From positions 14,864,142 through 14,928,141 of the forward strand of contig NC_069097.1 in the NCBI RefSeq assembly GCF_947172395.1: a stretch of 64,000 nt of DNA. The letters are read 5' to 3'. The stretch comes from Bicyclus anynana (taxonomy: Eukaryota; Arthropoda; Insecta; Lepidoptera; Nymphalidae). The position numbers and the translations under genes are program-made. The number at the start of each line of letters is the position of its first letter. Positions within the stretch are counted from its first letter, which is position 1. Below, piece by piece: positions 22,316 to 33,942 of this stretch. Below the pieces are notes generated by a model that saw only the letters and a list, made by a program, of their open reading frames with translations, had not been told where the DNA came from and did not search any database.

Positions 22316-22454
22316 TTTGTCGCGGTCGCAGCCGGAGCTGGAGCTGGCGCGCGCGGGCGTGGCGCAGCGCTGGCTGTCGGCGCCGGAGTTCGCGCAGCGG
22401 CTCGGCGCGCCGCTCGACTCGCGCACGCAGCGCCTCTACAAGATATTCGAGAGT
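22316..22454 (+). CDS. LPCAT: LPCAT exon, GC-rich
   Basis: Acceptor TTTCGTCAG, donor GTGAGT. It enters with one base (completing Gly) and ends in phase 0. The translation SRSQPELELARAGVAQRWLS, then FAQRLGAPLDSRTQRLYKIF, is predicted helical. Its GC content is much higher than the surrounding intron. The position corresponds to the start of the EF-hand region in vertebrate LPCAT1/2. Confidence 0.9.
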
Positions 22455-23170
22455 GTGAGTTTGTTGCCACTTTGTTTCTCTTTTTCCAATACGGTGCCAG
22501 CTAAAGGAAATCGCATTGTTTCGTTTCATAATCAATTATTTAATTAATATAAAAACTAAAAGCCCAACTGCCTAAGGGTTATGAACTGAAAGGAAAAAAC
22601 AAGTATCACAATATCGATATACTCGTAAAGTCCTGACTAAATTCTTTTGGTGACAAACATTGGTATTTCATTCTTTGTCCGTAAGAAAGCCTCATTTGTC
22701 CTCGCCTGTTAAATAATTTAAAATTAAATTAAATTTAACTTTAACCGGTTTTATATGAACCTTTAAACTAGTTCGCAAGTCCTTAGCCACTTAATAGTAG
22801 CGGAGATTTAGTTCGAATAACAAATGCTGAAGCGAAACGTTTGGTGCGGGTCGTCTGGATTCCATCTATGTAAAGATGCCACCCTTTTCTTGCTGTTCTG
22901 TCGTAGAAGGGAGAAGGAATAAGATCGTGGAGTTTCTGAGCACTCTCAAAAGTTTTTCCGTCAAAAAAAAAAGAAAATAGACATTCTACATTACGATGGT
23001 GCTAATAAACAAAACCTTCTTGGTTTAAACTCTCTTAGCGCATTTTGGTAGGCTCTGGGACCTCACCTAAACCCTTCTACGTCTCAAGTGCTTATTTCAT
23101 CATCATCATCTCCTTTGCCTTATCCCACTTAAGTGGGGTAGGAAAAATAAGTCAATCTTTTGTTTTGACA
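22455..23170. other. LPCAT intron, no recognised element
   Basis: AT-rich intron sequence, with ATCATCATCATC at about 23099-23110. Nothing else is recognisable. Confidence 0.5.
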
Positions 23171-23179
23171 TATTGTTAA

Positions 23180-24012
23180 CACGTTGACGGACAGTACTGC
23201 CTGTAGGCGTCAAGCCAGTCAGAAGTAATACGACAGTACGCCCTTCGACGTCGATCTTTTGACTAGTTTAAACACAGTACGCCATACGACGTAAAATTTT
23301 ACCGGCAATCATAAGGAAGGGCATGTTGTACTGTCACCGAAGATATATTTTAGACTTTGTACTGTCACCACACAATGTTAAAAAATCTGTTCAAAGAAAG
23401 TACCTGCACTCACACATCCAAATTTTATTGGCACCACCCTTACACACACTACGCCCATAGCCGTCGTGTTTTCATACATTTTGTTTAGTACTGCGCCACG
23501 GCGGTGCGCCGACAGGTCGTTACGTGATTTCGCGCGCAATTATTTTTTCGAACGTAAGTATTGTTTGTTTTCAACGTAATTTTATTGTTTTATGAATACA
23601 AAATACTAAAACTAGTATATTTGTTTATGCAAATAACTGATTTATGTTGCTAATGTATGTTTTCAATACCATTTAGTTGTAACACATTGTAAACTAATAT
23701 TTTTGCAGATGGCATTTTCTCGCAATTCATATGAAAAAGAACAAAAGCGGATTCAGGACCTATTTGACGCTGTTTTGACTTCTGAATCGAGTCACGACCC
23801 CTTCGAAGATGATGGAGAATTCGGATCCGATGCCGATTTTCAACCATCTGGTGAAGTATCTTCGAGTTCCGAGGATTCACGTCTATATCCGTTCTGTCAT
23901 ATCATGTGTTATTATAATAGTTGCGCTGTGACGCTACGCCTATGGGCAATGTATGAAAAATAGTACTGTCTCAGCAACCATAACATGTGAGAGAGTACTG
24001 TCCGTCAACGTG
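23180..24012 (+). mobile_element. Internally deleted piggyBac element
   Basis: Flanked by TTAA at 23176-23179 and 24013-24016, the piggyBac target site. Terminal inverted repeats CACGTTGACGGACAGTACT and AGTACTGTCCGTCAACGTG match over 19 bp. Inner inverted motifs around CTACGCCCATAG (23450) and CTACGCCTATGG (23934) add support. A short ORF (ATG at 23709) encodes an acidic piece with YEKEQKRIQDLFDAVL and EDDGEFGSDADF, like a piggyBac transposase N-terminus. The catalytic core is missing, so the copy cannot move by itself. Confidence 0.93.
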
Positions 24013-24764
24013 TTAATGGTTTTGGCTAGTGATTTTGTGACCGACCGCCTGCCTGACGTCAACCTTCCTTGGGTATTCTCAGTTAGGTGGGTTTGTCTAA
24101 CCGCCACCTTTCGGTTCAATGGGCATCTCATTGGTAGTCGGCCATTTGTCGGAACGTTTACCGACCTCAAAATGTCGAATATTATGAAATTCAAAGTAGC
24201 GTGTTCTGAGAGCGCGGTTATACGTAACTTTCAATGCTTAACCATAATCAAAGACTCTTTTCGCTTGAGGTGAGTTTAACATTTTTTCGGTACTAAGTCG
24301 AAGTAACTCAAAAATCGAAAATTATGAAATTCAAACTAGCGTGTTTTGAGAGCACTATTACCGTTTAATGTGTTATATTGTTACCCATTTGCGTCGTTTT
24401 CCTCTAGTGTTTGTTTAAGAGTAAGTTTTTTTTATACCATATATAGCAATTAGTGCAAATAAACGTAACTTACCGATAAAACAAATGTAATGTTCTTCTG
24501 AGATTACACTACTGTATTTTAACTGTAATTTGTTTTATATTTTTAGTGATATAATTATTTATTGTATGTGTTCTGTTCTTCCCTCGTAAGGGTCTGAAAG
24601 AATACCAGCGTTGTGGGTACTGATGTACTCACAACAAATTTTAGATGAGTCAGGTCCACTTTTTGGCACAACATATTTTCTATATATATATGTATTAGTT
24701 TTAAGTTATTATGTAGTTATGAGTTGTGCTAACTAATAAATGATTTCTATTCTAATGTTTGCAG

Positions 24765-24866
24765 TACGACACCGGCTTGGTGTACTTCCCCGACTACCTG
24801 ATGTGCGCCGTGTTCCTCAGCATGCAGCACGCGCCCGCTAGCCAGCTGCTACAGTACGCTTTTAAG
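24765..24866 (+). CDS. LPCAT: LPCAT exon
   Basis: Acceptor AATGTTTGCAG, donor GTAACA. It is 34 codons in phase 0 at both ends. The translation YDTGLVYFPDYLMCAVFLSM continues the EF-hand-like C-terminal region of LPCAT. Confidence 0.93.
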
Positions 24867-24884
24867 GTAACACAGTCTACTGGT

Positions 24885-25235
24885 CGCTAGTAAATATGAG
24901 ACGAATATCTTAGCATTCCAAGGATTCACCGTGCAGGTGCCGGGTCCATCGCGTGGTAGAGAGAAAAACACCAAGCAAAGTCCAGGACTTGTGACTACTG
25001 GATGTAGGGTTAAGGAATTCCTTGACGATCGATCAACACACCCCTTCTCTGCTCGTGTTGCTCTCCCTACCTATCCAAATTTGGTAAGATCCTATTAGAG
25101 CAGCTTTGGATACTCGTTCTAATATAGAACTAGCTGCACTTCTAGAGAGGCCAAGGTCTTTAAGCAAGTTATAGAGAGATTTTGCTGGTAATCCTATCGC
25201 ACATACTTCTACGGCGTACAGAGCCATTTTAATAA
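24885..25235 (-). mobile_element. LINE ORF2 C-terminal fragment
   Basis: The minus strand encodes VEVCAIGLPAKSLYNLLKDL, then LSRSAASSILERVSKAALIG and an IWIGRE end. It reads like the C-terminus of a non-LTR retrotransposon protein. Shorter copies occur at 19540-19790 and 37650-37805, with a trace at 62760-62795. Confidence 0.6.
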
Positions 25236-25570
25236 TAATCTGGTTAAACCCGAAAAGGAAAAAGTATCAACATACTTGGACGTTGCTCACGAGATTACCG
25301 CATGTGGAATGTTGAAACAACTGTTATTGTTCCGATGGTTGTTTCAGTCAATGGTCTTATAGCGAAAAGCTTCGACCAACATCTTAAGAAGCTTTCACTT
25401 AACTGTTGGATCAAGGGTCAGATACAGAAGGCAGTGATTCTTGAGACGGCGCGTATAGTTCCTGACTCTGGAGCCCTGACCACTGGTTGCTTGGGAAGCA
25501 ACAGTCCCGTAACGGGAGGGTTGATTTACTATGGCCCAGTCATTTTTGTTGGATTGATGCTATAGCCAAA
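25236..25570 (+). mobile_element. LINE ORF2 C-terminal fragment, other family
   Basis: The plus strand encodes WNVETTVIVPMVVSVNGLIA, then KSFDQHLKKLSLNCW and QKAVILETARIV, a stretch also found at 57925-58175 and 63560-63750. I take it to be the end of a non-LTR element ORF2. It sits back to back with the minus-strand fragment 24885-25235. Confidence 0.65.
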
Positions 25571-25654
25571 CGCTATTCTCCCTACCTCACCCTTCTTTTT
25601 GTGTCGGGGGTTAAAAATTATCGTCCGTAACTTACAGATAACTATTTTTTGTAG

Positions 25655-25796
25655 CTTTACGACGACACGGGCACGGGGCGGCTCAAGATGCACAACTTCG
25701 AGGAGGTGGCGACGCGCTGCTTGGGGCTCGCGCACGAGGAGGCGCAGAACATGTTCCGACAGGCCGACATGGACGACAACGGGTACCTCACCTACG
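25655..25796 (+). CDS. LPCAT: LPCAT exon with EF-hand
   Basis: Acceptor TATTTTTTGTAG, donor GTAGGT. It starts in phase 0 and leaves with one base. The translation RLKMHNFEEVATRCLG, then NMFRQADMDDNGYLTY, includes an EF-hand loop DxDxNGYLTYED completed by the next exon. Vertebrate LPCAT1/2 also carry EF-hands C-terminal to the catalytic domain. Confidence 0.96.
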
Positions 25797-26510
25797 GTAG
25801 GTCACCCTAAGTAATACCCACCCCCACCCCTGGCCTACCCTAACCATCGGCAATTTACTTATATCTAAAATCTTGATAATTCTATTACTTATATCTAAAA
25901 AATCATGATATTTTAATAATCAACAAACAACAACAAGCAAAGATCGTTGACCATACATCCAGAGTTTTACGACATTTTTTGAAGACTTTGAAAGACAATG
26001 GCGAACTTTTTGAGCAAGAAGAGTGATAAAAATGTTTGTTGCTTAAAGAAACGTACTTTTATTAAGTCAACGATTTAACCAGATCCTTAAGAGTGTGCAA
26101 TATATAATTTGGTGGTTACAAATGGTTCTGGATCACAGATTCTGGAAAAGTCAGGAGCCTGATATTTGGGCAAATGATATTTCAAAGTGTTCGCTTCGTT
26201 ATGACTATACAAAATACATCGATAGTTTATTTTTTTGAAAAATACACGTTTTGCTCACATTTGCTTTGGAATATAAAGTAGCATATGTATTAATGGTATT
26301 CAGGGTATAATCTATATCTATTCTAAATTTTAGACAAATCTGTTCAGTAGTCACGGCTTGACATTATAAACATTTATCCATACATCCAAACAAACTTTCG
26401 CGTTTATAATATAAGTAGGATAGGACAAATCGTATGTTGACTTAATTATCCCGAAAGTTTCATAAAATTCAGAAATAGTCAAATACTTAATTTAATTTCA
26501 TTTTTTTCAG

Positions 26511-26593
26511 AGGACTTCATGACGTTCTTTGAAAACAAATCGGACTACTCCCTCAGTTTCGTAGAGGCGCCACTGAAGCCGAAAGCTCAGTGA
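26511..26593 (+). CDS. LPCAT: LPCAT last coding exon
   Basis: Acceptor ATTTTTTTCAG. Two bases (AG) complete a Glu codon; the frame then reads DFMTFFENKSDYSLSFVEA, then PLKPKAQ and TGA at 26591-26593. With exon A the exons listed encode 407 residues up to here. Vertebrate LPCAT1 has about 530 residues, so roughly 100 N-terminal residues (cytoplasmic tail and membrane segment) are missing from the window or unrecognised. Confidence 0.96.
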
Positions 26594-27175
26594 GGGTCGC
26601 AGGTTCACATCCCGACCGTCTGCAGTCAAGTAACTTAGCGTTATAGTCATACTTAGTACAATCCAAATACTAGTGATCTTTATAATTATTTGAAGCGATT
26701 TACAAGAGCCTTACATTTGACTTTTTCGATAAACAATCATTTTTCATCAATTTAAAAAAAGATATAAAATCAAAATTTTTCAAGATAAGCGTTTTCGTAG
26801 ACAGAAAAAGTAATAGACGAATAGGCAGCATCCGTCACATTCGTTAACCGCTATTTGCAATTCGTTAACCGTTATTATTCAGACACAACAAATTTGAAAA
26901 TTGACATTCAGTAACAGATTTTTATGCTTTTATGAAAAAATATAAATAAACGTAGTGTGAGCACAAAATTGAACCCTTATTATTCAATTAACCAGATATC
27001 TTAATTTATTATGTTGGAAAAAATGGTTCAGTGTAGTGTATTGTATTGTAGTAATTGTCATGTGAATATCACGTCAAAATCAAACGTCTTCGCCTTTGAA
27101 CATACTTGTTTACTATGTTTTCTTCTATTTTCTTTGTTATTGTTCTTTTTGTGCAATAACGGTTAAATAAATACA
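26594..27175 (+). other. Probable LPCAT 3' UTR
   Basis: AATAAA signals occur at 26945-26950 and near 27166-27171. The exact cleavage site cannot be told from sequence alone. Confidence 0.5.
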
Positions 27176-29240
27176 AATACATGTATAAAAAAACATTTAA
27201 CTTAGAACGGCACGCCAATAAGTCGTCTATTTGTTTCTTTGTCTACGGGAAATCTATTTGTCATTATTATTTAGCATTAATGGCTTATAGCTCGTTGAAA
27301 TAAATTGTTGGTAAAAATCGGGTCAAATAGAACATTGCTCACGTTTGATTTTATTAATAGCGAAAATTAAATATTATTATTAAACGTAGGGTAGTTTATT
27401 AGTATTAGATATTTCTGCAGACGTAGGGACTGTGAATAGTTTCTGGAGATAATTTTAGTGTATTTAGATGATAATCTGACAGGTATGTTGCGAATTATGT
27501 TTGAATTGTTGTAAACATTGAAATTAATATATTCTAGTAATAGTTATTATATAAATCCGTGGGGATCGAACCCACGACCTCTCGGCATGATGACCTATTG
27601 AGGCTTCATATTGTAGGAGTATTATAGAGGATGAGACAGTATTTTAATTTATACATAGTAAGAGGCGACTATTGAACGAATTTTGTATTTTGTCTATTCT
27701 TCCATTTTTGTTAAAGTTATTAGTGCATTAAGTTCGATCAACAATCTAATATAAACATAATATACGTTTCTAAACAAAACATAAAGACCAGAGTTTTACG
27801 CCAGTGGGTAAACCTTGATTTTACGCATCGATTACGAGCAACAAAAACGAGTTTTCCGTGCTTGTAAGATGAAAAATAATTTAGAAATGTTTGTACAAAA
27901 TTAAATGATAATATTTATATTGCTTTGATGTTATTTTGTATTAAATTGTTAATCGAAGTAATTTTAACATCATAGTGATTCCCAAAACCATCAAAAGAAA
28001 TATTGTAAATAGTAAATCATAAACAGCGCTTCCTTATAAATATAGCTTTGGAAAGCCATTCTATAAATGTGATAATTTTAAGCGAACGTAGGTATGTGTA
28101 ATATATCGTCACTTTTTAGAAGTAAAGATGCTATTTGATGTTAAGTATTTATTAAAATGTAAACTAAAGCCATCGAGACGAGATATAAAGATCTTGGTTT
28201 TAACCAAAAACTACATAAGAACAGAAATCGTATTTTTATTAGTAGTTAAATTAGCAGACGCGAAAATTGGTCTACCCGTTTCAGAGACTAGCCTGATCAA
28301 ATAAACAAACATTTTTGTACAAACAGAAACTTTAATTTAATTTGTTGCGAAGCTGCGACTTCGTGATCAGAAGAATACAAAAATTGTGGTAAAAAAGCTT
28401 TTTAATTTAAAAAAAAAATGTAAACACCATGTAACGCCACTTGGTTTAACGACAAACTCGCTAAAGCGTCGACATCACATGACTTTGATTGCTTTAGCTT
28501 GCCTTCCATTACAATGATATACTCTTTAAAGCGTTACACCCACTCTCTATAACGACAACAATTAGTAATAAAAAGTACATTATAAGTGGCCAAAATTAGT
28601 GAAAACCGCGCAGCTGTGAACGTTCTTTTGTCGTTTTATTATCCTAGCCCGTAATAAACTTGATTGTCGGCATCATGCAAAAAGCTTTCTAAGCAATTTG
28701 CTCGTTTGTTTACAAATTGGGATCGGATGTGTACACTGTTCTTGACCATGACTAATAAATAGAATTCATGGACTTAATACGTCATTTATCATATTTTTAG
28801 TTGTTAACAAAGTTTCAAACTGTAAACATGGATAGTAGAAGAAACGACAACTCCCAAACACAAATTGTACGGTCCCTTTAGTGTCGTTATATAGAGTGTT
28901 CACTGTATATGAAAGAATCAACAAAATATTTTTAACGGTATAATAATTTATTTATTTATCTTCTTTATTTCATCTCGATGGCTCTGCTTTATCAATTAAC
29001 ATATAGACCGAAGCTTTACAAGCTTCATAGAGTATTATGTATATAGTTGGCTATGATTAGACACACTACACACAGCCGACGCGGCGAGGTGTGGCGTCGT
29101 GTGTTATAAGTGTGTTTCTGCCTTAAGAGTGAAGTATTCTAATTAATAAAGGTAACAAGGTTCTTCCCCTCCACATAGCCTTAAAATGGGGGACATCTGT
29201 GGAGTTTATAGGAAAACCATAAGTGAGTCCTGGCATGCAT
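27176..29240. other. Intergenic DNA, possible Tigger-like MITE
   Basis: AT-rich. A tRNA-like minus-strand B box is near 27560-27600. Between about 28430 and 28910 there are several CTCTATAACGACA / TAACGACA-like motifs in both orientations (for example GTCGTTATATAGAGTGTTCACTG at 28882), as in the ends of insect Tigger-like elements. Boundaries are unclear. Confidence 0.35.
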
Positions 29241-29273
29241 AGTGTAGGGGTTGCGGGGTATGACGTCAGAGGC

Positions 29274-29572
29274 TCGGACTAATTACATAAGGACCAGCCA
29301 TGCTAGACGTTACTTTTCTGTCAAAGTATATGATCAACGATTTTATGCAATTATTAAAACTGTCTCTATAGAATCAATGTTTCATAGTTGTAATCGTGTT
29401 CGTCGGTTAAAGAGCTTCGTAAAAATAGCTTTTTGTGGTGTAAAACACGGTCAACAACTTCTATTTTTGTATAAGATAAAGTAATCTAAGCTCATTTTCC
29501 TTTAAAATGATAGACAATTCTGTTCGTGAATTTGGGTGCGAAACCAGTCTTTATGTAATTAGTCTGAGCGTC
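29274..29572. mobile_element. MITE, TIR 'CTCAGACTAATTACATAAGGAC' family
   Basis: Left end CGGACTAATTACATAAGGAC, right end GTCTTTATGTAATTAGTCTGAG. The interior has GATCAACGATTTTATGC, AATGTTTCATAG and GTTCGTGAATTTGGGTGCGA. Another complete copy is at 32609-32929, and a copy split by an insertion is at 48727-49465. Confidence 0.85.
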
Positions 29573-29582
29573 AGAGGGGATC

Positions 29583-29668
29583 CGCCGTGCGTACGTGCAT
29601 GCGTGCATGCGTGCGTGCGTGTGAGTGCGTGCGTGTGCGTATGTGTGTGTGAGTATGTGTATTTGTCG
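29583..29668. repeat. GTGC/GT microsatellite
   Basis: Alternating GTGCGTGCATGC changing into GTGTGTGTG, just to the right of the MITE end. Confidence 0.9.
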
Positions 29669-30012
29669 TTAGTTTATTTCGTTACGTGGCGATGGATGCC
29701 AGTTTACTCTGCCGTAAGCGGCATAAAATACCCCGCACCATGTACTGCGCATTCGATGACTCACTTGCGCTTTGTCTATAGAGGTTTTGTTGTTTACCTC
29801 CACTTTAATACTCAGTGTATAAATATGTATAGGACAAATACATTTATAAATATGTACTGCAAGTGAAACTTCTTTGGATTTAAAGTAGGGATTAAAATTG
29901 AATTGTCGTTTAACCAAAAACTACCAATTTAAGTTTGCATTGATGACAACTGCGGAACCCTACACTGCGTATGGTCCGACACGCACTTGGAGTCTTGGCA
30001 ACCGATTCTATG

Positions 30013-30051
30013 AATACATTTTATGAACTCTGGCAGTTCATAAAATGTATT
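30013..30051. repeat. Perfect 17-bp hairpin
   Basis: Arms AATACATTTTATGAACT and AGTTCATAAAATGTATT with a 5-nt loop CTGGC. Confidence 0.9.
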
Positions 30052-30059
30052 TAGAGCAG

Positions 30060-31670
30060 TTATTGAATTTATATTTAATAAAGTTTTTCTTTCCAAAGAA
30101 ATTTCACTTATAAAAGAGTATTAAAATTTGTATTACAATCTCTTAATTAGTTAGTAGTATTTATGTACCTTTAACTTAAGTATTAGCTTATTTATTTATT
30201 TATATTTACTATATTTTATAGGTAGTTAATCGGTTACTTAAATCTGCATTGAAATAATTATCTTCCACATACTGCTAAATAAGTTGATTATTGAAAAAAT
30301 GCATTCCAAAAATACATAATTATGTAATTTATTAAAGTTTCATTGAGTGAAAGGAAATTAATAATTACTCGTATGTTACTTATTTTCAATTAATGATAAT
30401 TATAAATGTGATTGAAATTTTTTTGGAGTTTTCCACAAAATATCCAATGAAGTACTGCCAGGCTAATTTACCTTGTTATTGGTAAACAAGATAATGATTA
30501 ATGAGTATGGTTCACCAATGAGTCCTTAACTAGTCGGCATTGTTCCGACAAGAACCTAATAGTTCATTGTAAAAAAATGCCGGTTTTAAACTTTAGTACT
30601 TAAATTATTTATTTGGCCAATTAGAAATTATAAAAACGTAAGAATGAAAGAAAAAAGAAAGCGATAAGCGTTCACTTTGCGTCCGAATTTTTTTCAATTG
30701 TTTTTTAAGAATTACTCAAGTCTTAAGACTTTAAACGTAACCAATCCCACATTCCTCTCCAACTAACTGAAAACCTGTGCCGGGGGTAAGAAAATACTTA
30801 GACGGGTGGGATGATAATTGGTCTTAACGTCCGGATGCAGTATAAAAACATAGACGTACCTTAAATGTCTCGGTCTTCGCTTATTTATGAGATTAAGGTG
30901 ATTGCACATTACTAGAAGAGCCGCACTTATAAAAATTGCACAGAGAGTGAGAGTGCACAGATTTGTTGCCTAAGGCATGCATTGCACAGAAAAATTATAC
31001 TAACAAATTATTCTATATAAGTATAGAAAAAAAATATGATCATCTTTAGTGTATTTTATATTATTATCATTCACACACAAATGCTTGTGTTAGGTAGTGG
31101 ATAGTATAACATTTCACACAGTGCTCAGGTAGTACAAATCATGGTCATGGATCTTTAGACAGTGATCCAGGATTATTTATGTTTTTAGGGGTTTCACTAC
31201 GCAGCCAACGAGGACAACGATAAATATATAAATTAAATATAATATATGTATTTATTTTTTTGTTTGTCTTCTTTATGCTATAAAACCGTTCTTGTCTGCG
31301 ATGAAATTTAGTAGTAGTGCGGTTGTGCATAAATTTTCAAAGGATTATAACCAAACCTGAAGTACCTATCCAGTTCTTTACTAAAGATCGTAGTTTTTAA
31401 ACCATAATTTTTATCATTATATTATCTATTTGGAGAATTGTATAATAACATAAAACGTAAGCGATCTATAAGTAATGTGCGATCACTGTTACTCGAATGT
31501 ATTGTTAGCATTCCTTTGTTATTTGTTTTTAATGTTATTGTACCAAGACGTATTATCTTTTTTATAATAAAATTTTTGAAATTATTGTTTTTTTTTGTTT
31601 TAGCAAATATTTTACCAAACTATCCTGATTTTGTTGAAATATAACTTAAATAAACTTATAATTACCTCAA
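30060..31670. other. Intergenic DNA, no gene recognised
   Basis: AT-rich, lying between the convergent LPCAT gene and the G1 gene. No element with clear ends. Confidence 0.5.
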
Positions 31671-31682
31671 TTATTATTACCT

Positions 31683-31812
31683 TGTTTTTCCTTCACCGTT
31701 TGAGGCACGTGATATTTAATTTCTTAAAATGCACACAACTGAAAAGTTAGAGATGCATTCCCTGACAGGATTCAAACCTACGCCCTCCAAATCGAGGGTC
31801 ATATCCACTGGG
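31683..31812 (-). repeat. SINE family B, head half
   Basis: Minus-strand head with the GTTTGAATCC-like B box and the CACGTGATATTTAATTTC segment. The 3' half is missing. Confidence 0.7.
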
Positions 31813-31875
31813 TGTCACGTCTCTTAGTAGGATAGTAGGATGTAATAGGTATAAGTCTCTGTCAGTAGGTAGATG

Positions 31876-31984
31876 CTATGTATTCAACATTTGATCAAAC
31901 GCATGATGTGTTTCGATCAACTCCTTGACCATCTGTTCGATGTCCGTGCTCATAGCCAGGCAGCGCTCGTACAATACTAAGTAC
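31876..31984 (-). CDS. Secreted helical protein G1, last exon
   Basis: Fourth exon of gene G1. Minus-strand acceptor TTATTTCAG; it enters with one base completing Trp and ends TAG at 31878-31876. The translation YLVLYERCLAMSTDIEQMVK, then ELIETHHAFDQML. The pattern (E/D)(R/K)..D(I/V)(E/D)..(V/L)..LI...H recurs in the last exons of G4 and G2, which supports homology. Function unknown. Confidence 0.88.
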
Positions 31985-32608
31985 CTGAAATAATCATTTA
32001 ATACATAGTATGAAATGGACTCGCTTCCGATCTCAGCCCAATAGAGATGATGACAGTTTTTTAAATTGTATATAAATTAAGAGTATGCTAATAGTAAAGC
32101 ATTTTTGTAAAAGTAACAGGGTATCTGCGATCATTACTTTCGGAGCTACAGGGTTTTCGAGGGTCAGATTTGCGGATTGCACTGCCGCGGATCCCTGATA
32201 AAAGACCCATACAAAATGGTACGAATTAATGACGTCGTAGGTACATAATGATCGTTAGATTTGTATCGGCGTTCAAACAAAATTACTAATATCTTTGTTA
32301 CTTGTGCGTTTATGTGTATAGTATTAAAAATGTCACATTTAATGTAAGGAAGCTAAAACTGTATGAATTGTCATCTAATTACGATAAAATTTTTAATAGA
32401 TTTTGAAATTTTATAATCTTATTTATTTTGCAAATATCTAGTAAATTTTTGCTTTTTATGTATAAATTAGTTAACATTGACCTTACTTACCCGAATGTTT
32501 CATAAAATCAATATATTCAAACCTAGTCATCATCCCCATTCCCATAGGACCTGCTATGTTATGCTAGACGTTATACTCTAAGATCCCGTGAATCCCAGAA
32601 TATGGGTT

Positions 32609-32929
32609 GATAACTCAGACTAAATACATAAGGACTAGTATCGCACCCAAATTCACGAACAAAATTTTCTGCCATTTTCTAAGAAAAACGAGCTTAGATT
32701 TCACACATATCTTATACTAAACTAGCAGTTTTTGTTAGTTTTTTACACCATTAAACTACACAAAAAGGTATTTTTACGGAGGTTTTTAACCGACGGACAC
32801 GATTGTAAACTATGAAACATCGATTCTATGAAGACAGTGTTTATAATCGCATAAGATCGTTGATCATATACTTTGACAGAAAAATAATGTCTTGCGAGGC
32901 AGGTCTTTATCTAATTAGTCTGAGGTTGA
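32609..32929. mobile_element. MITE, same family as 29274-29572
   Basis: Ends CTCAGACTAAATACATAAGGAC and GTCTTTATCTAATTAGTCTGAG are inverted repeats. It lies in the intron between the last two G1 exons. Confidence 0.9.
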
Positions 32930-32978
32930 TAATGATGATGATGACTACGATAGTTTGGATTCTAAAACATCTTCTTAC

Positions 32979-33247
32979 CATAAGTATTTAACTTGGTGAG
33001 GGTCCAATGTTTTGAGAGTAGTATAAATGTTGGTCATTTTGAGCCTCAACTGCATGAGAGCGCCGTATTTTAGCGCAGATTCGTATTGTGGGAACTTATG
33101 CATTTTGCTCCTCAGGGTTTTGGTCTCCTGGAGCCGGTACCTCGTCGCGTACACCGATTGAGTCATCAGGTCTATTGACTTGGTCATCAGTACAGGGTTC
33201 CACCAATACGGTTCGTCAGGTGGTTTGTATCTATTACTGCGGAGCGC
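32979..33247 (-). CDS. Secreted helical protein G1, exon 3
   Basis: Minus-strand donor ATG|GTAAGA. The acceptor region reads CATCAGAGAG, so three overlapping AGs are possible. Starting at 33247 (phase 0) it pairs with the GTAAGT donor of exon 2; starting at 33251 (one base) it would need the alternative GTTAGT donor. The translation has LRSNRYKPPDEPYWWNPVLM and SIDLMTQSVYATRYRLQETK, then a Lys-rich helical stretch ending DPHQVKYLW. It seems to merge parts that occupy two exons in G2 and G4. Confidence 0.85.
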
Positions 33248-33272
33248 CTCTCTGATGGTAAAATATATACAA

Positions 33273-33480
33273 ATCTATACTTAATAATAAAAAGCTGAAG
33301 AGTTTGTTTGTTGTGTGGTTGGTTGAAAGCGCTAATCTCAGGAACTGCTGGTCCAATTTGAAAAATTTCTTTCTGAATGCGCTACTGAAGCGTTTTGGCC
33401 GAAATTTGGAATGGTAATATATTTTACTCTGGATTAACACATAGGCTACTTTTCATCCCGGGAAATCCATGGTACAAATG
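33273..33480 (+). mobile_element. Lep1-like Helitron 5' part in G1 intron
   Basis: TCTATACTTAATAATAAAAAGCTGAAGAG, GCGCTAATCTCAGGAACTGCTGGTCC and CATAGGCTACTTTTCATCCCGG fit the Lep1 5' region. Confidence 0.65.
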
Positions 33481-33682
33481 GTGGACGGGGGTCAAATTGA
33501 GATTCCTAGATTCCTTACATACATTCCTTACATATTTAAAAGTGAAGCTAATAAGTATAAAGCGTGTAAAAATAGTGTACTACTTGATTAATTAATTATG
33601 CCGTTCTACAAAATTTCTTTCTAATATTTTCTAGTTTACCCAAAAATTGGTAATTCAGGAACGTTTTGAAGTTTAAACTTAC

Positions 33683-33942
33683 TAACTTCTTTAGATCAAT
33701 TTCTGCCATGGAAGACTTTTTCTCAGCAATTTTGTACAACTCCTGAGCTTTATCAGGGTACATTGTATTAAAATCGACGAGTACGTCGTCCTTCTCAAAG
33801 TTTTCCGATTCGTTGTAAAAACTGAATGTAGCATTGTCACCTGTCACGACCGCCTCTATTTTAGAAGTCAATATGTTAGTCATATTTAAACTTTCCAGTG
33901 ATATATCGGTAAGTACATCATCAGGTCTTATAAAGTTTAAAT
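33683..33942 (-). CDS. Secreted helical protein G1, exon 2
   Basis: Minus-strand acceptor TTTATTTCAG; it enters with two bases and has donor GTAAGT in phase 0 (alternative GTTAGT at 33687). The translation starts LNFIRPDDVLTDISLESLNM and continues acidic and Lys-rich through MYPDKAQELYKIAEKK. DISLESLNM(T) closely matches DININLESLNMS in the G2 exon at 38075-38266. A would-be donor ACAG|GTGACA sits where G2 has its intron, so an ancestral intron may have been lost here. Two NxS/T sites (NMT, NAT) could be glycosylated. Confidence 0.85.

Noticed and set aside
22141..22535. Long open frames in several phases around 22.3 kb
   Set aside because: Shadows of the GC-rich LPCAT exon 22316-22454; only the frame matching the neighbouring exons is kept.
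29507..29866. 119-codon plus-strand open frame
   Set aside because: Starts in a MITE and crosses a GT microsatellite; not coding.
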